Assembly: GCA_905221605.1 (NCBI GenBank)
Contig: CAJNDS010002474.1
Location: 272,501-336,500, forward strand
Length of the DNA: 64,000 nt
From: Symbiodinium natans
Taxonomy: Eukaryota; Sar; Dinophyceae; Suessiales; Symbiodiniaceae
Direction: 5' to 3'
Below, piece after piece: positions 32,578-42,588 of the stretch. The notes under the pieces were generated by a model. The model was not told the DNA's origin and made no database searches. It worked only from the letters and a program-made list of their open reading frames with translations. The stretch's first letter is position 1, and each line of letters starts with the position of its first letter. The position numbers were made by a program, and so were the translations under genes.

Positions 32578-32760
32578 ATGTTCATTGCGCACCTGGGCAG
32601 CCGAAAGAATCAAGTTGTCATGGCTTGGATGCCAATTGAGCTTGACCGACGTGGCTTGGCCACCCAGGTTTCAAAACATATTCAGGCGTGGGTGGCGGAT
32701 ACTGGCCGCAGAATCCTGCCAGCAACCACCAAATCACGAGCAGGACATCACAGCAAATGA
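32578..32760 (+). CDS. Small coding-like ORF, unknown protein
   Basis: A 60-codon ATG-started frame with even composition (MFIAHLGSRKNQVVMAWMPI, then ELDRRGLATQVSKHIQAWVA) ending in a basic tail. The frame is open a further 16 codons upstream. No motif recognised. It may be the first of the plus-strand coding pieces that continue to 34.7 kb. Confidence 0.35.
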   Translation: MFIAHLGSRKNQVVMAWMPIELDRRGLATQVSKHIQAWVADTGRRILPATTKSRAGHHSK

Positions 32761-33048
32761 TCGTGATTTACAGAAGGAGATGTACTCGTAAGCCAGTTTC
32801 ATCTGAGGGCACCGTGGCCACGCTCCTATTGGTGGCAGCAGCTTCTTGACTCAAAGTTTTATTATAGTGCAAGGACTGAGTGGTGTGCTTACACCCCATA
32901 GCATGCTGGACGGCAAGGTCATTCTCTTTTATCGGCTGATTAACATCACCAACAGCTGTGACCCCAGAGTAGCGGCAATCGCATTTCCTGGGCCATGACA
33001 AGTGCGCGAGCCAAGGGGCTCTCACCGTGCTGATCTGGATCTTTGCAG

Positions 33049-33434
33049 CCGTTGACACGGCAGACACCTTAGCAGCTGATGTGGGAGATATTTTGCTGGC
33101 CAGGACAGCGCTTGGTTCGGGGGTCACAAGATGGGACTTGCAAGCATTCAAAATTCCAAGACGTTTGCAGACTCAAGCATCTGATATCCATGGAGAGGAA
33201 ACTCGCTTTCTGGGCAGTCGCCATGCTGTGGTCCGCGCTGGTGCAGCTCCCCTTCCTCGGAGCAGTGCTGAGGTGACGCAGGGATACGAGAGAAAGAGAA
33301 TACTTGAAGAGTTCCGTTTGAAGAGGAGTGATGGAGAATTGACAAGGGAGCATGGTGCATACAATATTGAGAAATACATATTTAGACAGGTTGCTCACGC
33401 CGGTCGTTTTTGCGCTGCTCATGGTGGCCAGTGA
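33049..33434 (+). CDS. Coding-like exon, unknown protein
   Basis: After TCTTTGCAG the plus-strand frame stays open for nearly 130 codons. The start reads like VDTADTLAADVGDILLARTA and the end like YERKRILEEFRLKRSDGEL, a convincing hydrophilic helix. Another plus-strand frame (ATG 33190) begins MERKLAFWAVAMLWSALVQL, resembling a signal peptide or anchor, so a different gene start is an alternative. No domain recognised. Confidence 0.38.
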
Positions 33435-33711
33435 GACCATTTTGCGGCGAGCCTCTTGGCACTGCATGGTAGTTGTGCCACTACACTGCCCCGGCCCAGT
33501 GTAGACCCCAGACTCGCGCTGCGCGTTGAATTGGAGAGCATGTGAAAGAGATTCAAAGAGCACCTAAGGTAGTGCAGCCCTTGCTTGAGTTCCTCACTGC
33601 CCGAGTCCGTCGGCTCCTGCTTCAAGCTTACTTGCAGTGACTTAGAGCTTTGTTTTGTGTTGTTTTTTGTATGCGTGAACCCTGCAAAATTCTGCAAACA
33701 CGTGCCTAGGT

Positions 33712-33778
33712 CTTACCTGGGCTGGACGACATCAAGGACAACTGCTGGTGTATGCAAGATGCCGTTCTGGTTGCTCAG
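33712..33778 (+). CDS. Short exon candidate
   Basis: The frame reads GLDDIKDNCWCMQDAVLVAQ and meets a GT donor (CAG|GTATCG) at 33778/33779. The residues are well mixed and the donor is good, but the acceptor is not clear. It may join the last exon at 34277. Confidence 0.28.
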
Positions 33779-34276
33779 GTATCGGGCCGAGGATTGAGTG
33801 TCTAGAGAGGATCGCTTTGTGCTTTCTTTGCCGCAGGTTACCTTAGCGCATCTTAGCCCGCGATGTCTTAGGGCCAAGCCGGCTATGTTTTCTTAAGAAG
33901 GATCGTTTATCCAGAGGAACATTTTGACATTTCCATCACGCAACACTAACTGACTAACTTAGAAGAACCCATCATCTTGAGCATCTTGCTCTCCAAATTT
34001 GCCCTCTTCGCAGCTACATGTTCGAATACAGACTGTTGCGACTGATGATGACCGTCACTTTTTGCAGGCAAGTCCTATGTCCTACTTGTATTGCATGTCG
34101 CGTGGTTGCATGTGACATGGTGCCGTCGACAATATATCCTACATCTTGTGCTCGCCCTCAATCAAGGGTCCGCGTGACTCTGTTGCAGGTGCTTGTTTTC
34201 GACGGCTTCCAGGCAGGCGAACCTGTTTTCTGCACGACCCTTGCCCGAATGTATCACGAGTGCCCCGTCTTCGCAG

Positions 34277-34682
34277 GCGCGCGGAAAGTAACCCCGCGCC
34301 ACAAGATGCAGATGCAGATGTGCAGCATCTGCAGCTGCCTGATCTCCAGCCTGTAGGGCCTGGGACGCAGACGGAACCGACGCAGGTCTCCAACATTGGT
34401 CTGGATTCCAGAAGAACGAGCATGACAAGCTGTTCATCCCAAGCATCCAGGGCGGCGCCAGGAGCAGGTCACTTGGGCCAACGGCAAAGCCAAGCAGAAA
34501 CCGAGCAGTCCAGCGAAGTGGAGGTGCCACCGCCACACAGCACGGCGAACACCCCTGCTGCCAGCCCAAGTGCTGTAACATCTGTCGCGTCGGCCTCACC
34601 TGCTGGCAATCCCACTCCAGTTCCGGGCACATCGCCGGCCACTGGTGTGCGGCATCGTGCCAAGAAGGGTCGCCGGAAATAG
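34277..34682 (+). CDS. Probable last exon with Ser/Pro/Thr-rich tail and basic C-terminus
   Basis: After TCTTCGCAG the frame runs 135 codons to a TAG at 34680-34682. It begins with Asp/Gln/Pro-rich sequence (NPAPQDADADVQHLQLPDLQ), passes through a long Ser/Thr/Pro/Ala-rich low-complexity tail, and ends in a basic cluster (RHRAKKGRRK). This looks like a disordered C-terminal tail. An upstream piece (34188-34276, VLVFDGFQAGEPVFCTTLAR) in another frame may be the preceding exon. The 266-codon minus-strand frame opposite is taken as a shadow. Confidence 0.45.
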
Positions 34683-34947
34683 TGCCAGCTCTTCTCGATC
34701 GTAACTTTACGCGAAGCTTATTGCAGCAAGGACCTTGCGATGTATCCTCTGGCTTCTGCACGCCACCTGGAGCACGCACATGCAAATGGACCTGACGACG
34801 CGGCTGCGGACATAGTGCACATCTGACGGTCGAAAGTGAGGAGACCAAGATGGAGGCGTCCATGCCACCGTGAACTCGGCGCATCTTGGCAGGGAAACGG
34901 CAGGCAAACATGAGGATCACACTACACACAAGATCATACACACGATC

Positions 34948-35130
34948 ATGAGCGCCACTCAACGCCCAATGGTTCCAAGCAGTGGCGCAGCCTGTTGTAG
35001 CTTATGCGGAGAGCTTGCTCGAGACCTGCAAAAGCGTTCGACATGCCGGATAGTTGCAGGATGCGTCTGTTTCGATCATTGCTGGCCCTTCCTGGCCTTT
35101 CCTGCATGGAAGTTTGGGCTCCCAGGTTAG
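34948..35130 (+). CDS. Possible first exon, Cys-rich
   Basis: ATG 34948 opens a 60-codon frame with the spaced Cys/His set CCSLCGEL...C...CVCFDHC, which could bind zinc, followed by aromatic residues (WPFLAFPAWKF). It lies 345 bases upstream of the TPR-like ORF on the same strand and could be its 5' exon, but I cannot confirm a join. A zinc-binding role is inference. Confidence 0.32.
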   Translation: MSATQRPMVPSSGAACCSLCGELARDLQKRSTCRIVAGCVCFDHCWPFLAFPAWKFGLPG

Positions 35131-35474
35131 TTTATGAGGCCTTGCTTGATCATTGCAGTGACTTGCAGTGACTTGCAGTGTGTATGACGGACGGTCTGCC
35201 AATATCACTTCGTAACACGTCATCTGTTGAGGTTTGGTGGCACTGAATTCAAGGCCACTGCCAGAAAAGCAGACGCCCCTGAGCAAATCTGAGCAATGGG
35301 ACCAACCTGGGTGAGTGCTGATGGCGGGAAGGCCCGAAGCTGACTGCAAGTGCCTGCTTAAACCGAACATGAACATGGCAACTTGTCTGTTCCCCAACCT
35401 GCCATTGTCTTAGTTGTAAGAAAATGTAACGCATGTTGTTTTGGTAATTTTCAACTTGGCGTCACTGGGAAATC

Positions 35475-36740
35475 ATGTGTCGTGCCGTCCGGCAGGTCTT
35501 TCAGACACTTGGACAGTGCTGCGCCGAAAGAAGCAGGCGTGAGTTGGTCGCAAAGGCTGGTGAGATAGGAGAGACCGAAGATGCTGAGGAGGCATGGAAA
35601 CAGGCTTCAGTCACATTGTGGTCACTGGCACTCAGTGCATACGACACCAACTTTGACCCCAAAGAGGGCACAGTCCTACCTGTGATGACCTTGGCGGTTG
35701 ATTTGCGATTACAGAAAATCGCTGGTGCAACCAGTACTTGGACAAGCGGAGGGGAGGAGGCTGCCAAAGCATCCTTGGACAAGGCACGCGAGGCAAAGGA
35801 CTCTGCCAAGGAAGCCCAGGCACTTCTGAATCTAGCGTCCGTGCAGGCCTCTGCATGGGCCTCAGCAAAGTCCACAACAGCTTTGCGGCCGATTGGCGAT
35901 GTGCTGCAGAGTGCCCTCGCATTGTTCGAGAAGGACAAGGACCACAACGGCGAAGCTGTTGCCTGCAACATGCTCGCCAACTTTTATGTTCTGGTCGGGC
36001 AGGCCAAAGATGCTGTTAGGGCTGTGAAACAGGGGCTCGCTGCCTGCTCTTCGCGTGGCGGCAGCAGGCTCCATGAAGTTCCCCTTCTCCACACCCTGAT
36101 GGCTGCCAGCTTCTTGAGAAACGACCCGGATGAGGCACTCAGGGCCAGCCAAGAGGTGGCCCAAATCTGCCGAGAGGCCAAAGAGGCCAAAACTTCAGCA
36201 GTTTTGTCATTGGCCGATGCGTGCACAGCCCAGGCACATCTTGCCAACGATGAACAGGGTCAGGCTCAGCGCCTGGTTGAGGCAGCTTTGAAGGCTTCAA
36301 GGGATGCCAAGGATGCGGATGGCGAAATTCTTGCTCTCGGCACCTTGCAGGAGATCGCTTTTGCCATTGGAAAGCCCGTCTCCGCACTGAAGGCTGCACA
36401 AGACCTTCTTGAGAAGGAGCGTCGGCGTGGAATTAAGGAAGCTATTGCCAGGGCTCAGCTCCTGGTGTCCGCGTCAGACACAACTGCAGCCTCCTCCAGT
36501 GATCTGGCTCAACAAGCCAAAGAGCAATATGCTTCGCTCAAGGACAAGGTGGGTGAAAGCCTGGCATCCGTGTCATTGGCACGAGCTTTCCTCACACTTG
36601 CGAAGATCACAGAGGCGACCAAGACTGCAAAGGAGGCAATGGCTTCCTTCCAGGCCATCCAGTCAGAAGTTGGTCAAGGCTTTGCCAGCTGCCTCCTGGC
36701 CCTGCTGCAAGTCCGCCAGGAGGACTCCGAGCTGCGTTGA
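35475..36740 (+). CDS. Helical-repeat (TPR-like) protein, large exon
   Basis: The longest non-repetitive open frame here, 421 codons. From about residue 85 it is a series of paired amphipathic helices rich in Ala, Leu, Lys and Glu, spaced roughly 35-40 residues: for example 158-192 (ACNMLANFYVLVGQAKDAVR), 203-236 (LHTLMAASFLRNDPDEALRA), 243-280, 283-320 and 359-400 (SLARAFLTLAKITEATKTAK). The A-L-x3-Y/F ... A/G ... A-x2 pattern fits tetratricopeptide-type repeats, which act as protein-binding scaffolds. There is no signal peptide or membrane segment. The ATG may not be the true start: CAG at 35493-35495 is a good acceptor, and frame opens only from 35448. The last six codons (after 36722) are probably intron. 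Function beyond scaffolding is unknown. Confidence 0.75.
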   Translation: MCRAVRQVFQTLGQCCAERSRRELVAKAGEIGETEDAEEAWKQASVTLWSLALSAYDTNFDPKEGTVLPVMTLAVDLRLQKIAGATSTWTSGGEEAAKASLDKAREAKDSAKEAQALLNLASVQASAWASAKSTTALRPIGDVLQSALALFEKDKDHNGEAVACNMLANFYVLVGQAKDAVRAVKQGLAACSSRGGSRLHEVPLLHTLMAASFLRNDPDEALRASQEVAQICREAKEAKTSAVLSLADACTAQAHLANDEQGQAQRLVEAALKASRDAKDADGEILALGTLQEIAFAIGKPVSALKAAQDLLEKERRRGIKEAIARAQLLVSASDTTAASSSDLAQQAKEQYASLKDKVGESLASVSLARAFLTLAKITEATKTAKEAMASFQAIQSEVGQGFASCLLALLQVRQEDSELR

Positions 36741-36882
36741 CTCAGCCTTTTTGACTCTACGCGGCTCATGGATCTGCAGTTTGGATCTTAGGTACTGAAA
36801 CATCCTTCTAGACATCCCCTCATTGATTCACACAGATTGCACCATGCCCTTCCTCGGCATCTGGTGCTGGCTCTTCTCGCAG

Positions 36883-36993
36883 GATCCCGTGGCCGCGGAG
36901 CGCCTGGCTCGAGAGGCTCTGGGTCTGTTCCAGGCCGGAGTGAAGTTGGAGTGTGGGACTTCAAGCGGGATGAAGTTTGAATTGCCAGAATGA
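36883..36993 (+). CDS. Likely next and last exon of the TPR-like gene
   Basis: After CTTCTCGCAG the frame reads DPVAAERLAREALGLFQAGV and ends at TGA 36993. This completes the second helix of a repeat whose first helix (SCLLALLQVRQE) ends the previous exon. Joining 36722 to 36883 keeps frame and removes a 160-base intron with GA at its start and AG at its end. A GT donor at 36711 (after LLALLQ) also keeps frame but loses four helix residues. Confidence 0.6.
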   Translation, partial: DPVAAERLAREALGLFQAGVKLECGTSSGMKFELPE

Positions 36994-37504
36994 GTTCTGA
37001 CAAGCAGCATAAGAGCAGCCTGTCGGTCTCATAGGCTCGCTCTCGGGGAGCAAAGTTAAAGCTGGATCAAGATCATGTCCACCTTCATCTCAACCCATCC
37101 CATCGCCCTTGTCAGTCTTGAGGAAGGCCGCCACCGAGTCGGACAAGTCTTAGCAGAGTTGCTCGTCAGGATCCGCACCGCCAGTTTGCGTTCACTTGTT
37201 GCAGTGGGACATTTAGCTGCTTGAGCTGGTTCAGCCATCGCTGTGCTGTTGCTGTACTCCGACTCAGCAATAAACAACGGCAGATATTGGCAGCATGGGA
37301 GTAGGTCGGAGTATCCGGTGGTTTTGCCCAAGAAGCATAGAAATTGGAAGCCATGCAATGTAGAGGCTTTGCCCAAACACATTGGCTTAGCCGTGTGCAT
37401 ATTTTGAGAAGTGCCAAAAGCAACACAGAGGGCGTAAGAAAGTCCTCTCTGCTTAGAATGCAGCAGTCGGGAGTACCAACACAGACACAAACAGAGAGCC
37501 GCAC
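36994..37504. other. No gene recognised
   Basis: Short competing frames only. No poly(A) signal of animal type is evident after the TPR-like gene, as expected for dinoflagellates. Confidence 0.35.
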
Positions 37505-37595
37505 AAAGAGAGACGCTGAGAGACTCAGAGGGAGACTCAGAGGGAGACGCAGAGGGAGACGCAGAGGGAGACGCAGAGGGAGACGCAGGGAAGCT
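37505..37595 (+). repeat. 12-bp minisatellite, AGAGGGAGACGC
   Basis: Seven or so units of AGAGGGAGACGC and close variants, in phase with codons, giving Arg/Gly and Ser/Pro repeats in different frames. The flanking frame on either strand is not convincing, so this is treated as a simple minisatellite. Confidence 0.9.
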
Positions 37596-37764
37596 CGCAG
37601 GGAGGCGCAGCAGTACACAAAAACTAGCACACAGAAAAGACATCGGCCCGATCTGAATTATCTCTCCTTGTCCCGTGAGTGGCTCTCGAAACCTACTCGT
37701 AGAGTGTTCTCGGCCAGACATACACCGTGATCAATATGCAGTAATATCGACGATCCGAATCTTC

Positions 37765-38025
37765 ATGCACGCAGTCACAGCACGTGGTAGGTCAGTGACT
37801 TTACCTGACACTTCGGGGTCACAGTGCCAGGATGACGACGATGCTCATGTTGCGGGGTTGTCGCGCCGAAGAGCCATCAACCGAGCCTCCGATTCGTCCT
37901 TTTTGATGATGTCCTCCCACGAAGACAAGGCTAAAATAAACATTGTGCCCAAAGCCGGGCAACGGAAAGTTATTGCGAAACGAAGACGTGCCAGTTCGTC
38001 AAGCATGAATGCAATGTTTGTCTGA
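37765..38025 (+). CDS. Coding-like C-terminal exon with basic tail
   Basis: An 86-codon frame with an acidic patch (QDDDDAHVAG), then KAKINIVPKAGQRKVIAKRR and a Ser run, which resembles a nuclear-localisation-type end. A minus-strand frame (38081-37845) including LDELARLRFAITFRC and DIIKKDESEARLMALRR is about as plausible, so strand is uncertain. No family recognised. Confidence 0.3.
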   Translation: MHAVTARGRSVTLPDTSGSQCQDDDDAHVAGLSRRRAINRASDSSFLMMSSHEDKAKINIVPKAGQRKVIAKRRRASSSSMNAMFV

Positions 38026-38539
38026 CACCGGCAGAGAACGAAAAAAGGGAGAACAAACGCATCATTTGGTCCGCTGAACAATCCTCAGCGCCGCCTCTGC
38101 GGCGTGTGCTCGGGCGACGTTCCCGGAGTAATGCCAGGCTGTGCCACATGCACATATCTACACCTGGCTTTTCATGATTCAGCTGAACGCCAGCCTTGCA
38201 CTCATGGTCCCAAGAACAAGGCGTGTTTGCCGGCAGAGAGCACAGCGGTGAGAATTTGCGGAGGAAGTCACAACAGCTCCGAGAGAAGCCCGCGGAGTGC
38301 AAATTAGCCTCTTCGTGGCACCAGTGTGTTGTGTGTGTTCAGGGAATGTGCAGAGTAGAGTGTGCTCGGCGAAAGCCAGTCTGGGATCTTTACGAACACA
38401 ACCTGCATAAGAAGAAATGCTGCCAGCGATGCGCAAAACACAGAGACTGCATGCTGGTTCTTGTTCGCTGCTGCGCATGCCAAGGTCATTGATGACTTTT
38501 CGGTAGCTCACGTGGAAATCAGCGGTGTGTGCAGCCTGG

Positions 38540-38785
38540 CTGCAGTGCTGCTGCCAGAATGCAGCTACTGCTGGTGCTTTTCCGCCCACGGCCGGCTCAA
38601 GCATCCCTCTCAAGAAGCTCAAATGTCTGCAGGCTCAGCAGACATTCCCAGACACTGCCCAGCCAAGATTCGGAAAGGTCCCCAATTCTTTAGGTGCGAT
38701 TGCGCTGAAGGCGCTGACTTTAAACACGGGGTCCGATCGGGTGGCACAGGCCAAGGATGGGCTTATTGGTGCATCTACTCCATAG
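38540..38785 (+). CDS. Coding-like exon, unknown protein
   Basis: An open plus-strand frame with even composition from about 38590, for example SIPLKKLKCLQAQQTFPDTA and GAIALKALTLNTGSDRVAQA, ending in a stop at 38785. A second plus-strand frame (38362-38820) overlaps. No motif recognised. Confidence 0.33.
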   Translation: MQCCCQNAATAGAFPPTAGSSIPLKKLKCLQAQQTFPDTAQPRFGKVPNSLGAIALKALTLNTGSDRVAQAKDGLIGASTP

Positions 38786-39164
38786 AATGGCTTTGCGTCC
38801 TGGAGGTTTCTGCTACATAGAATTTGGCCGTTCTGCTAGACATATTCTGACGTTTTATGACAAATGATTTCTGTCAGACGCATAAAGGCTCATAGAGTCA
38901 AAGGCAAGTCTCTTAACTGGCTACTATGCAGTTGTCTTTGGTGTGGTATTGGGTCCCACAATACTGCGACGCAGCGGCTGTTTTCCTTGATGTCTTTCGA
39001 AATAACATGAAAACATGTTAGTCAAAAGACAGTCTCAATGATCCGAGGAGACAGCATGCTATGTGTCTGTTTAACTCGTGTCGTGCGCTCCTTCTTCTGC
39101 TTGTTCCCGGTCTGGCTCTGGGGGTATGATGGGTGGGGCAGGCAGGTATGTCCATCCAATCGTG

Positions 39165-39491
39165 CTACAGCTGATCCACGTTCCTGTTCTTGTTTGCGCT
39201 TGGCGCCCGAGGCACGCCGAAGTCTTTGGAAGAGGCCGAGGGGTAGAAGCATGGTATTTGTTTTACCACAGCGGGCGTCGAAGACTGTTGTATCAGGTTC
39301 TCAATGCACTTCATCAGGCTCGGTGCAAGGATGGAGTTAAGGCAGGATACCTCTTCTCGATATTTGCGATGCAGCGCAATCAGGGTGCAGTTCCATGTGT
39401 GAGGAATGCGTTTCCGCTCAGATGCAGTCGCTAAGAATGCTGGTGCCAGCACACAGTCCCTCACACCTGGGAACACACCATACAGTAGCAA
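39165..39491 (-). pseudogene. Possible decayed retroelement reverse-transcriptase fragment
   Basis: The minus-strand frame contains HTWNCTLIALHRKYREEVSC followed by LNSILAPSLMKCIENLIQQ. This loosely resembles the start of a LINE-type reverse transcriptase (W..a.i..l.K...yR.i.ll....K..E..i). The YxDD catalytic box is not visible, so any such element is a remnant. A plus-strand frame (39078-39434, LLYQVLNALHQARCKDGVKA) is also plausible, so the assignment is tentative. Confidence 0.2.
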
Positions 39492-40196
39492 TGCAATATG
39501 GTTCTCTCGCTGGACGGCTGCCAGAGCTCAAGTTGCGATTGTTTTACTTGCAGTGTGCTTCGTCGGCCGAACCAGAAACCTGGATAAAAAGAACCTGAGG
39601 AAACGTTGAGTGGGAGGATCTCCAAACTCACCCCTGTCTCAGTTTTGACGTTGGCTACCCCAAGTCTTCGTTGTGCTGCCGCAGTACAAGTTCAAACGTG
39701 GCAAGCAGTTTACTCGGAAAGGAACTGCAACAGTCAAAATTGCTGCGAAAATGGGAAGTTCCCAGCCCGCGAAGCTCAACAGCAATGTGCTGTCGACATT
39801 TCAACAATGTGACATGTGTTGCTGCGCTTTCTCATGCTCTCTTTCTTCTTCTCAGCGGGCACGGGGGTCGGGGCTGAACCCTGTCTGTCACCCAGCGCGT
39901 CCTGCGCACCCCCGTCGCTCTCTCTGGGGCGCCCGGATCAGGGCCTCCGACAACACACGGGAATTGGAACAACAGAGAACACACAAATTTGGCCGACCTT
40001 GAGGGCGTTGATTGATTGATGGATTTGCGGGGCGGAATCCGAGACAAACTAGGCCAGGCCATGCTGTCTCGGAAAGTTTGTCTGCAGGCTGTGGTATTAC
40101 TTCTTCAAGGGGCCAAGGCCCGACTCTTTCATGACGATTGACTTCACTGACTGTGTGGACTCTTAATCAAAAGCGGTCCCAGTGTGATGCATCGGC

Positions 40197-40311
40197 CAGG
40201 GTCCAGTGAATCCTGCAGGGCCAGGCTTTGGAGGATGGGCATCGCCACAGAAGCAGGCGTCGCCAGATATGTCGTGGCATTGAACTTAATGACCATGCTT
40301 GTTGATGATCC
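40197..40311 (+). CDS. Coding-like exon, unknown protein
   Basis: After CGGCCAG the frame reads SSESCRARLWRMGIATEAGV and ARYVVALNLMTMLVDD, up to a GT at 40312. This is the first of several plus-strand pieces to 41.12 kb that may form one gene. Confidence 0.3.
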
Positions 40312-40610
40312 GTGTGGGGAAGCATCGCCACGCTTATTTACAGCATCCTACGAACACAGGTGCGGCAACCAAGGACTATGAAGTTCTTGTCCAAGATTCT
40401 GTCGCCTCACAGTTTCCTCACATCAACACCGGCTTTCATTTTGCGTTGAACACGAGCAAAGAGTATTTGCAGAGGAATCTGAAAGATCCAGTTTTGTTGC
40501 AAGTTCATGTCGAAGCACGGCAAAAGACACAACTCGGTTCTTCTGGCCTCGGAGTTGCTTTGTTGCACACAATCCATGTGATCACAATATTCGGAGGTCG
40601 GTCGCCTTAA
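40299..40610 (+). CDS. Coding-like exon, unknown protein
   Basis: The frame open from 40299 to a TAA at 40610 has an even composition, especially from 40344 (after TTTACAG): NTGAATKDYEVLVQDSVASQ, then GFHFALNTSKEYLQRNLKD. It overlaps by 14 bases the next frame, which starts to look coding at 40597. A frameshift or an intron with an acceptor at CGGAG|GTC (40596) would join them. Confidence 0.35.
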   Translation: MLMIRVGKHRHAYLQHPTNTGAATKDYEVLVQDSVASQFPHINTGFHFALNTSKEYLQRNLKDPVLLQVHVEARQKTQLGSSGLGVALLHTIHVITIFGGRSP

Positions 40611-40887
40611 GCTTGTTCTCTCAAAGCTTTCTGAGAGTCCACTGGAGCCCTTTGCAGGCTGTTGCAAGCGGTACGTTTCTTCTTGGCTTGCGAACGCTAG
40701 GGTTGCCATGCGTGCAGACCTCGGAGGTGCGAAGCAGGAGCATGATGTGCCTCGGGCCCTTGTCACTTCCATGAAGCCTTTTGAGGTGGCCGCCTGCTGC
40801 GGGAAGGTTGCCGGGCCTGCTTGGGGTTTGGTGCTGGCAGCGGACCGCCAGAGAGCCAGAGAGAGAGAAGAATATACGATAATGTAA
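40597..40887 (+). CDS. Coding-like exon, unknown protein
   Basis: Open from about 40582 to a stop at 40887 with one of the most protein-like compositions in the window: RLKLVLSKLSESPLEPFAGC, SSWLANARVAMRADLGGAKQ, EVAACCGKVAGPAWGLVLAA. It lacks an early ATG, which fits an internal exon. No family recognised. Confidence 0.42.
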   Translation, partial: VGRLKLVLSKLSESPLEPFAGCCKRYVSSWLANARVAMRADLGGAKQEHDVPRALVTSMKPFEVAACCGKVAGPAWGLVLAADRQRAREREEYTIM

Positions 40888-40944
40888 CACAAAGAGTTTT
40901 GTGTCTGACACGCATCTCACAGAGGGCTCTGCGCGCCTGTAGAT

Positions 40945-41123
40945 GCGAGGACTACCGTCTTGTCGGAGCCAAAGAAAAGATGGAGACAGTCAAGACAGCC
41001 GCGAAATCCGTAAGTCTCAAGTGTCAAATGTCTGAGGCTTCGGCAACTTCCAGCTTCATCTTGCCCATCTGGGGACCTCCCGAGTGCTTCGGGGACTTGG
41101 TTGGGCACACGGCTGCACCCTGA
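40945..41123 (+). CDS. Coding-like exon, possibly last of the 40-41 kb gene
   Basis: After CGCCTGTAG the frame reads CEDYRLVGAKEKMETVKTAA and KSVSLKCQMSEASATSSF, ending in a stop at 41123. Same strand and style as the previous pieces. Gene identity unknown. Confidence 0.35.
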
Positions 41124-41421
41124 GCTTCAGATGCTTTCGATTGGTTCCAGATTCTGTGGATTGTCTAGTGTGCTTCCAGGTCGCTATGCAACTCTGCTAT
41201 AATCAGGGTCCTGTTGCTTGGCCGCACCAAAAATGGCTACAGGCTTGACCGGTGGGCTTGGCCGTTGTTTGGCCTGCCCATAGCATGTTGATTGCAGTGG
41301 AAGTTCCTGCTTGTTGGACACAGGTGAATGCGCTGACCATGCTTGAATATGGTGTAATTCACCAGTGCCAAAGAGGACTTGAATGAGTTCTGGGTTGGGC
41401 ACCTGCATTTGCGCATATGTC

Positions 41422-41817
<396 letters not shown>

Positions 41818-42280
41818 GCACCCTGATTTTAAGTTAGGGTTTATCATGAAATCCAGAGCAAACCACCAAAGCTCGGTTGCCAGCGTTATGGGAGGTAGCG
41901 CAACCAAAGGCGCCAAGTCCTACGAGTATGTCACGGCATCCGAACGAAGGCATCCGAACACAGCGCAACTCAACCGAACTGTTGGCTGCCCCGACAGCGC
42001 GTCCAGCCAACCCCTGCGCAAAGGGGGGAGGGAGGGGGAGCACCATTGTCAGTATTTTCCGGTCCTTGCTTGTGGTGGGGTGGGCCGGGGTGAAGCTGTG
42101 GGCGGGTACTGTTGGCAGCTGAAATCAAGCCAGGTACACAACAAAGCCCTCTCCCTCCCCATAACCCGCGCCGTATTCTTGACGTACCACACAAAGGTCA
42201 CAAACGGCCAACTTGTCGCGGACACAAGTAGAAAGCACACGACTGGAGTCTTGGACCATTGTTTGCTTTGACAGCCTTCG

Positions 42281-42588
42281 GAGGGCTTGCATTCATCGCC
42301 CGAAAAAATGTACCTGTTTTCGGGCAAAGGTCCAGAGGAGCTGAACAGAAATTGTGGACTTCAGTCGAACACTTTGAACTGCTGAGCAGAGGAGATGAAG
42401 ACACAAAGAAAGCTGCGGCTGAGGTGGCGAGGAGCACAATCCTTGTCCCCTTGCTTGCATGTCGTTGTTTCAGCAACGCGACATATGCTGGAAGGAGAAT
42501 AGCTTCAACACCCGCTTTGGCTTCTGGGCGGCACGTTCCAATGTGTTTAGAAACATTCACTCAGGAAGCATCTGTGAAGTGCCCATGA
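42281..42588 (+). CDS. Coding-like exon, unknown protein
   Basis: After TTTGACAG the frame reads GLAFIARKNVPVFGQRSRGA, EQKLWTSVEHFELLSRGDED and TKKAAAEVARSTILVPLLAC, up to a TGA at 42588. Composition is even and hydrophilic helices are likely. It opens with no nearby ATG, fitting an internal exon. No family recognised. Confidence 0.38.

Noticed and set aside
34162-34962. 266-codon minus-strand frame
   Set aside because: Lies opposite the Ser/Pro/Thr-rich plus-strand exon, and its Trp/Cys/His-rich composition is typical of an antisense shadow.
37056-37721. 221-codon minus-strand frame with Ser/Pro repeats
   Set aside because: The repeat part is the 12-bp minisatellite and the flanks are not convincing.
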